Translations under genes and position numbers: made by a program | Source of the DNA: Bacillota bacterium | Lineage (GTDB): Bacteria > Bacillota > UBA4882 > UBA8346 | Length of the DNA: 19,257 nt | Reading direction: 5' to 3' | Assembly (NCBI GenBank): GCA_023392595.1 | Contig: JAEVYU010000006.1 | Coordinates: 1-19,257 of the forward strand | The notes under the pieces: model-generated | The model's input: the letters and a program-made list of their open reading frames with translations, nothing else | Told to the model about the DNA's origin: nothing | Databases searched by the model: none | Shown: positions 15,519 to 19,257 of the stretch, piece by piece | Layout: each line of letters opens with the position of its first letter | Position numbering within the stretch: the stretch's first letter is position 1

Positions 15519-16145
15519 TTACTTTTGTAAATACTCTTCTATTTGTTTAACATTGTTTTTAACCAATTCAGAAGTATCTGTTTCCCCGTTTATTAATAAA
15601 TTCCTTAATTTCGATGAATCAATCTCGTAAAGCACGTGAAGTGCTGCTATTTTCTGATATTCTTGACCAGTTTCCCATGACTTCAATGCATTTTCCTCTG
15701 CATATTTGGATTTTATATAACCCAACGCCAGTAAAGCTCTTCTTCTAACGTATTCGTTATTATCTTGATAATAATTATTTATAATCTCCTCTGATTCCGA
15801 AAAATCATTATATATTGCTGATAGATGGTGTACCAATTGCCATCTCGCATCTGAATCCGGATAGTTCAATCCATGTCTTGATAAAAATAATAAACATTCT
15901 GGAAAACCATGCAAAATATCGGCAAGACATTCACATTCATTATCTTTAGCAATCAAATATAAAACATCCTTGATAAATTCTTCATCCCATTCTCGGATAT
16001 CCGTTGTTTTCATTAGTTGTTCAAAAACAGTATTAATAATTGACCATCCAGGATAGTTGGTTTCCCATTCAAATTCCTGTTTGACTGTCCTGGACCATGC
16101 TTTAAAATCTTTTACTAATTCCCGTAACACTGTTTTATTATCCAA
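15519..16145 (-). CDS. HEAT-repeat-like protein, function unknown (cassette gene)
   Basis: The 208-residue protein is all-helical in appearance. Its second half contains HEAT-like repeats, for example EYVRRRALLALGYIKSKYAE and YQKIAALHVLYEIDSSKLR. HEAT repeats form curved solenoids that bind other proteins, and proteins of this size often occur as orphan or immunity-like genes in cassette regions. There is no signal or membrane helix. The TTG start at 16145 is chosen because TGGAG lies ten bases upstream and no in-frame ATG is nearby. The gene is AT-rich and is the only gene between repeats D and E. Confidence 0.75.
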   Translation of the reverse strand: MDNKTVLRELVKDFKAWSRTVKQEFEWETNYPGWSIINTVFEQLMKTTDIREWDEEFIKDVLYLIAKDNECECLADILHGFPECLLFLSRHGLNYPDSDARWQLVHHLSAIYNDFSESEEIINNYYQDNNEYVRRRALLALGYIKSKYAEENALKSWETGQEYQKIAALHVLYEIDSSKLRNLLINGETDTSELVKNNVKQIEEYLQK

Positions 16146-16247
16146 AATTATATTTCTCCATTATTAGCTTTCAATAGGCAACTTTAGCAAATACTTTAAT
16201 ATTAATGGGAGTGCCTAGGAAGGGCGGAGCGAGCGACTCGGCATGTC

Positions 16248-16476
16248 ACATAACGTCTGGGCAGCCTAAGCCCGGATTCATCTTCGATTTAGCTTTCCCG
16301 GGCGGGTCCTACATGACTTGGCTATACGGCTGTGGGAGCTCCCCATCATGAATAATCCTCTTGAAATAACACCATGAATTGACGACTTCTTCGAATCTGC
16401 CAACTTTGGCCTCACGCGACCGAACACAAACCCTTGCTGCTATATGCTGTGTTGCCCCAGAATTACCACGAATGGT
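16248..16476 (-). repeat. Structured cassette repeat E (attC-like, most diverged)
   Basis: The left core is ACATAAC at 16248 within GGCATGTCACATAACGTC; the right end is GCTATATGC near 16439, a weak match. Shared internal landmarks are TTTAGCTTTCCC, the CATGAATTGACGACTTCTTCGAAT block near 16371 and a later CGAAC. ACCACGAATGGT at 16465-16476 corresponds to the ACCATGGATGGT that closes repeat D. Between here and 16624 I see no gene, only a short GGCCACGATGGCC inverted repeat near 16500. Confidence 0.5.
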
Positions 16477-16624
16477 AAAAAATTCATGAATCAACCTCCG
16501 GCCACGATGGCCACGTCGAAGGGGACCTCATGGCATATAACTATTTCATTCCCGCCTTATATCCCATCCCCGCACCTATTTCGATCCGATACGGCCTAAG
16601 CCGCCTATAAAATTTCAAAAGGCC

Positions 16625-16927
16625 TGCTATAATTCATCTTTTATCCCAACCAACCGTTCCAAAAGACTCTGTATAAAACCGCTATCTGTTTGCTTCCCTG
16701 TGTTCAATTCTTCATCCAAAAGAATATTCCTCATTTACCTGTAATTTCCTGCCCTTCATCCAATTCATCGGAAATATTCAGATTATTGCTAATAAAATAT
16801 CCTTTAAACACTTTGGCTGCAACAGAAAAACACTCACCCGCCCTGAATCCAAAAGTAGGCCAAGGTTCCCGGGAGGGTTGTGCGCGACATCGCTTTATCG
16901 TTCTCCAGAGCACAAACTATGGGTTTT
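16625..16927. repeat. Degenerate direct repeat, copy 1 (left of the serine hydrolase gene)
   Basis: This shares a long, interrupted similarity with 18481-18731, in the same orientation. Landmarks are TGCTATAA, TTTATCCCAA, CCATTTACCTGTAATTTCCTG (here CTCATTTACC...), CGGAAATATTCA, ATTGCTAA, ATCCTTTAAAC, CCGGGAGG, TTTATCGTTCTCCAGA and TATGGGTTT. This copy carries about 50 extra bases after the TTTAAAC landmark. Confidence 0.7.
16627..16913 (-). pseudogene. Possible protein-coding remnant inside repeat copy 1
   Basis: On the minus strand a frame ending NNLNISDELDEGQEITGK stops at a TGA that overlaps the ATG of a second frame (ATGA at 16731-16734), MRNILLDEELNTGKQTDSGF through LLERLVGIKDEL, 35 codons. 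The second repeat copy encodes similar residues (SNSLNIS..., EWQEITGK, then IQGALERLIGIKNKL), but broken by stops. Keeping protein-level likeness while codons change suggests an old coding sequence, now decayed. No family is recognised. Confidence 0.3.
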
Positions 16928-16970
16928 ACGTTAATTCTTTTAAAATAAGTTGGCCCAAAAAGTTAACGAC

Positions 16971-17084
16971 GACAGGATTGATTTACAGGATTAAAACCTG
17001 GTAAAATTGAGCTGCTAAAAAACAAATCATTCGTAGGTGTTTTAAAAAAAATCCCGTAAATCCATAAAATCATGTCAATCCCGT
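16971..17084. repeat. Inverted pair of GGATT-type repeats
   Basis: GACAGGATTGATTTACAGGA begins the left arm (16971-16992). The right arm (17050-17084) contains AATCCCGTAAATCC and ATGTCAATCCCG, the reverse complement with a few changes and an insertion. Sequences of the GGATT-A-CAGGATTTACAGGAT kind are scattered intergenic repeats in many bacteria. The interval 16928-17133 holds no gene. Confidence 0.45.
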
Positions 17085-17100
17085 TTAAGTTCTTTTCACT

Positions 17101-17124
17101 TGGGTTTGCGTTCAAATAAACCCA
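17101..17124 (-). terminator. Hairpin after the serine hydrolase gene, weak terminator candidate
   Basis: TGGGTTT (17101-17107) and AAACCCA (17118-17124) pair with a ten-base loop, about ten bases after the stop codon. No T-run follows on the minus strand (AAGTGAAAAG), so it is at best a weak or factor-dependent stop or a 3' stabilising stem. Confidence 0.3.
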
Positions 17125-17133
17125 GGAGGACAA

Positions 17134-18339
17134 CTACTTTAAAGATTCCTTTTTTCCTTGAATAGCTTTTATTACGCTTCCCATCAGTTGAAAAGGTTTT
17201 AACTTCAATTTTGTTTGATTTATAGTTCCAGCGAAGTATAAATCAAAGTCCTCAGAATAATAAAGGAAGGAACCGGTAGAGCCGGAATGGCCCCATAAGG
17301 GCGATACTCCCATTACCTTATTCATGAACGATGGCAGCTTAAAGTACATCGTTCCATAACCATATTGAAAAGGAAATTGTATCTTGTGCCAATTATGCAT
17401 TAACTTTAATGTATTTTCACTAACTATCCGCCCTTCTTTCAAGGCTTTTAGAAAAACTATCATTTCTTCTGTGGTAGAGACAATGCCTCCATCAGCCCAG
17501 TAGGATCCATTTGAGCGGATTTTAGTAATGTTCCTATCGTCATCAAATACATCTGCGGGTACAGCTATTTGGATGTTTTGAGGCTCCGAATATACGGCCA
17601 ACCAGGTATGGGTAAGATTCAGAGGATGGAAGATGAGTTCATCGTACACCACATGAAGAGGCTTTCCAGTTATCGCCTCGATGATCTTTCCTAATAATTG
17701 AAAATTAGTATCCGAATAAGATGCATTCGTCCCTGGCGGGAAATTAGGTTTCAGATCATTTTGTGCCCTTTCAATTGTCTCATTGATGGTCCATTTACGT
17801 TCCGGTTCTTCCAGAAAGATCTCAAAAAGGCTTTTCCCGTCTCTACCTACCCCTTCATAGTAATCTGCGATACCTGAAGTATGCGATAATAATTGCCCAA
17901 TGGTAATTTCATGCGTATAGTCCTTTGTATTGTAAACATGAATAGCATGAATTAGCTCTTCCGGAAGGTATTTTGCCATTGGATCGTCAAATGAAAGTAA
18001 TCCCTTCTCATACAATCGCATGATTACTGTGGAAGTATATAATTTAGTAATACTTGCGATATAAATGGGAGTATCTTTTTTCATAGGTATTTGACTGTTT
18101 TGGTTGGAGATTCCGGCTGCCCCCGACCAGGAGAAAGAATCATCCCCCGTTTTCACCGACAGTACACAATTCTTTACTGATGTGTCTTTTTGGACTAAAT
18201 TCAAAATCAGAAATTGCATTTGTTGATCTAAATTGTTAAAAGAAACAGCTGTTTTCTTCAATCGTATGTTGAGCAACACCGATATAACAATCATAAGAAA
18301 TATAAAGACAATCATAATCCATTTGATTTTAATTTTCAT
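17134..18339 (-). CDS. Membrane-anchored serine hydrolase, beta-lactamase/D-Ala-D-Ala carboxypeptidase-like (class C fold)
   Basis: The 401-residue protein has one N-terminal hydrophobic helix (about 7-25: WIMIVFIFLMIVISVLLNI) after a basic start, so it is probably an outward-facing anchored enzyme. The beta-lactamase-family motifs are present: SITK at 96-99 (nucleophile S96, K99), YSD at 208-210 where YSN is usual, and HSG at 351-353 in WGHSGSTGSF. Relatives include DD-peptidases, esterases and amino-acid or peptide hydrolases; a true antibiotic-degrading role is not implied. The ATG at 18339 is chosen because GAGGAG stands seven bases upstream; a TTG 27 bases earlier is in frame but lies before that site. 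The gene sits between two degenerate direct repeats. Confidence 0.92.
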   Translation of the reverse strand: MKIKIKWIMIVFIFLMIVISVLLNIRLKKTAVSFNNLDQQMQFLILNLVQKDTSVKNCVLSVKTGDDSFSWSGAAGISNQNSQIPMKKDTPIYIASITKLYTSTVIMRLYEKGLLSFDDPMAKYLPEELIHAIHVYNTKDYTHEITIGQLLSHTSGIADYYEGVGRDGKSLFEIFLEEPERKWTINETIERAQNDLKPNFPPGTNASYSDTNFQLLGKIIEAITGKPLHVVYDELIFHPLNLTHTWLAVYSEPQNIQIAVPADVFDDDRNITKIRSNGSYWADGGIVSTTEEMIVFLKALKEGRIVSENTLKLMHNWHKIQFPFQYGYGTMYFKLPSFMNKVMGVSPLWGHSGSTGSFLYYSEDFDLYFAGTINQTKLKLKPFQLMGSVIKAIQGKKESLK

Positions 18340-18410
18340 AATATTTCTCCTCAAATTTAATATCAATTATTATTCACATATCAAATATCCATTCTAACCG
18401 CTGCCTTTCG

Positions 18411-18458
18411 CTGTATTACAGTATGTTCCCGACTTATGTCGTATATGCGACATAAGTC
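18411..18458. promoter_or_regulatory. Inverted repeats upstream of the serine hydrolase gene, candidate operator
   Basis: GACTTATGTCG (18431-18441) and CGACATAAGTC (18448-18458) form a perfect 11-bp inverted repeat with a six-base centre. A smaller one, CTGTATTACAG (18411-18421), lies just downstream on the gene strand. They stand 70-120 bp before the start codon, where an operator for a dimeric regulator would be. No T-run follows on the gene strand, so a terminator is less likely. A clear -10/-35 pair was not found. Confidence 0.5.
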
Positions 18459-18480
18459 ATATATGAAACTTTAACAGTGT

Positions 18481-18731
18481 TGCTATAACTTATTTTTTAT
18501 CCCAATCAAACGCTCCAAAGCACCCTGTATCGAACCGCCACTCTGTTTATTCCCCTTTGTTCACTTCTTCACCAAAAAAATATTCCCCATTTACCTGTAA
18601 TTTCCTGCCATTCTTTCAGTTTACCGGAAATATTCAAACTATTGCTAAAAAACATCCTTTAAACCACAGATTTCCGGGAGGTTTTGCCCGTAATCACTTT
18701 ATCGTTCTCCAGACTACAAAATATGGGTTTA
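18481..18731. repeat. Degenerate direct repeat, copy 2 (right of the serine hydrolase gene)
   Basis: The partner of 16625-16927, in the same orientation and about 1.86 kb away. It begins TGCTATAACTTATTTTTTAT and ends TATGGGTTTATAA. Its minus-strand frames match the remnant of copy 1 at protein level, but with stops (for example SNSLNIS, EWQEITGKWGIFFW then stop). Confidence 0.7.
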
Positions 18732-18767
18732 TAATATTAAGTTTTTCATGATTATAAAGATAAATCT

Positions 18768-18906
18768 GCTTGGTTCCGACCCAAGCCGCCTATTTATTCT
18801 CTCGCAGGAGACGTCAGCACCTTTTGGCGCCAGCGCCTCTGCCAAAGATTGCTATTTTCCCTTTCGGGACGCCCAAAAGATGAGAGTTGACTTAAATTCA
18901 ACTCTC
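18768..18906 (-). ncRNA. Cluster of hairpins, possible structured RNA on the minus strand
   Basis: Read on the minus strand, four stems follow each other: GAGAGTTGA/TCAACTCTC (18882-18906); TCCC-GAAA-GGGA, a GNRA-capped hairpin near 18858-18869; GCAGAGGCG pairing with CGTCTCCTGC around an inner GGCGCC-AAAA-GGTGCT stem (about 18805-18842); and GCTTGG/CCAAGC (18768-18786). The density and the GNRA loop suggest RNA. I tested it by eye against purine, SAM, glycine, lysine, cobalamin and c-di-AMP riboswitch cores and found no match. No gene is seen in 18732-19133. Confidence 0.3.
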
Positions 18907-19133
18907 CACAGGCTTTTGACCATTGACAAATCCTAGTTTTTAACCATTCATCTTGCCCCACGGTATACTCGCAACGAAGAACCCCTAACCCATTCATGAT
19001 GACAACAACGAATAACGATAGTTAGTTATAAAGTTCACTCAGTAAAGCTGCCAGTCTATCGACTCACCCCTTCAGGAACCCGGTCGGTAAAAGATGTTCG
19101 GTAGCATTTCCCCTCCCTTTGACCGATGGTCTG

Positions 19134-19163
19134 TGGTCTTCCCCCGGTTGATTAGACACCGAA
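19134..19163. mobile_element. Probable right end of an IS3-family element
   Basis: TGGTCTTCCCCC at 19134-19145 begins a short untranslated stretch of about 30 bp before the transposase stop codon. That is the usual distance to the terminal repeat, and the TGG...CCCC form resembles IS3/IS150-type ends. The other end is outside the window, so the boundary cannot be proved. Confidence 0.4.
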
Positions 19164-19257
19164 TTAAGCGCATTTTCTTTGATTTTCATAAAATTCCGGG
19201 ATTATATAACCGATTGCGGAATGAAGCCGTTTCCGGTTGTAGTAAATCTCAATATAT
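19164..19257 (-). CDS. IS3-family transposase OrfB, C-terminal fragment (cut by the window edge)
   Basis: Thirty residues are visible before the TAA: YIEIYYNRKRLHSAIGYIIP and then EFYENQRKCA. The YIEIYYNRKRLHSAIGY stretch is the characteristic end of the DDE integrase core of IS3-family OrfB proteins, with the conserved N-R-x-R-x-H-S-A-x-G-Y. OrfB catalyses copy-out-paste-in transposition. The gene continues beyond the window, so whether it is intact is unknown. Confidence 0.9.
   Translation of the reverse strand, partial: YIEIYYNRKRLHSAIGYIIPEFYENQRKCA

Noticed and set aside
15324..15530. 68-codon plus-strand frame over repeat D
   Set aside because: It overlaps the structured repeat, has no ribosome site, and opposes the direction of all cassette genes.
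12823..16476. CRISPR array interpretation of the repeats
   Set aside because: The repeats are 160-230 bp, diverged, and separated by genes of 0.3-0.8 kb, not 25-40 bp repeats with short spacers.
12823..16476. Group II intron or REP/IS200-type element interpretation of the repeats
   Set aside because: No domain V-like hairpin, reverse transcriptase or Y1 transposase is present, and the copies are too short for an intron.
16309..16494. 61-codon minus-strand frame over repeat E
   Set aside because: It is contained in the repeat and has no homologous frame in the other copies.
16439..16545. A further empty cassette ending at GGCATATAACT near 16534
   Set aside because: The match to GCTATATGC at the end of repeat E is short and there is no gene or repeat body to support it.
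18748..18997. Overlapping open frames on both strands
   Set aside because: Neither has a ribosome site or recognisable motif. The hairpin-rich sequence explains the stretch at least as well.

Overview
The window looks like chromosomal DNA of a member of the Bacillota (Firmicutes). The genes carry strong AGGAGG-type ribosome binding sites and frequent TTG starts, and the core has moderate GC. The basic membrane protein (BMP) has a Sec signal without a lipobox cysteine, which would fit a lineage with an outer membrane, but that placement is only an inference. Nearly all genes are on the minus strand; the PucR-type regulator at 7741-9348 is the clear exception.

Layout. (1) 1-1325: a HAD phosphatase with a terminator and a small coding-like remnant downstream. 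(2) 1326-7333: a tight minus-strand operon of a Zn-type amidohydrolase/deaminase, a BMP-family substrate-binding protein, a double ABC ATPase and two permeases, that is, a nucleoside-type importer with a catabolic deaminase. A perfect 14-bp hairpin separates the binding-protein gene from the ATPase gene. (3) 7334-9348: a control region with a palindrome and a divergent PucR-family regulator, the obvious candidate controller. (4) 9382-12657: a YibE/F-like membrane protein and an exported 5'-nucleotidase/UshA-type enzyme, each with a clear terminator. The nucleotidase could make the nucleosides that the importer takes up and the amidohydrolase deaminates.

(5) 12823-16476 is different: small AT-rich genes of unknown function (a secreted OB-fold-like protein, three immunity-like or unknown small proteins, a HEAT-repeat protein), all on the minus strand, separated by five related structured repeats of about 160-200 bp. 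The outer ends of the repeats resemble integron attC core sites (TAAC...GTTA). The two ends of at least two cassettes are complementary to each other, and one stem shows compensating base changes between copies. I read this as an integron-like cassette array without an integrase in view (CALIN-like), or a related cassette system. Two cassette genes have single-base frame breaks, one exactly at an A AAA AAG slippery heptamer.

(6) 16625-19257: a membrane-anchored serine beta-lactamase-like hydrolase flanked by two degenerate direct copies of a ~250-300 bp sequence, a strong inverted repeat upstream of the gene, a cluster of hairpins that may be a structured RNA, and the 3' end of an IS3-family transposase running off the window. 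No tRNA, rRNA or CRISPR array was seen.
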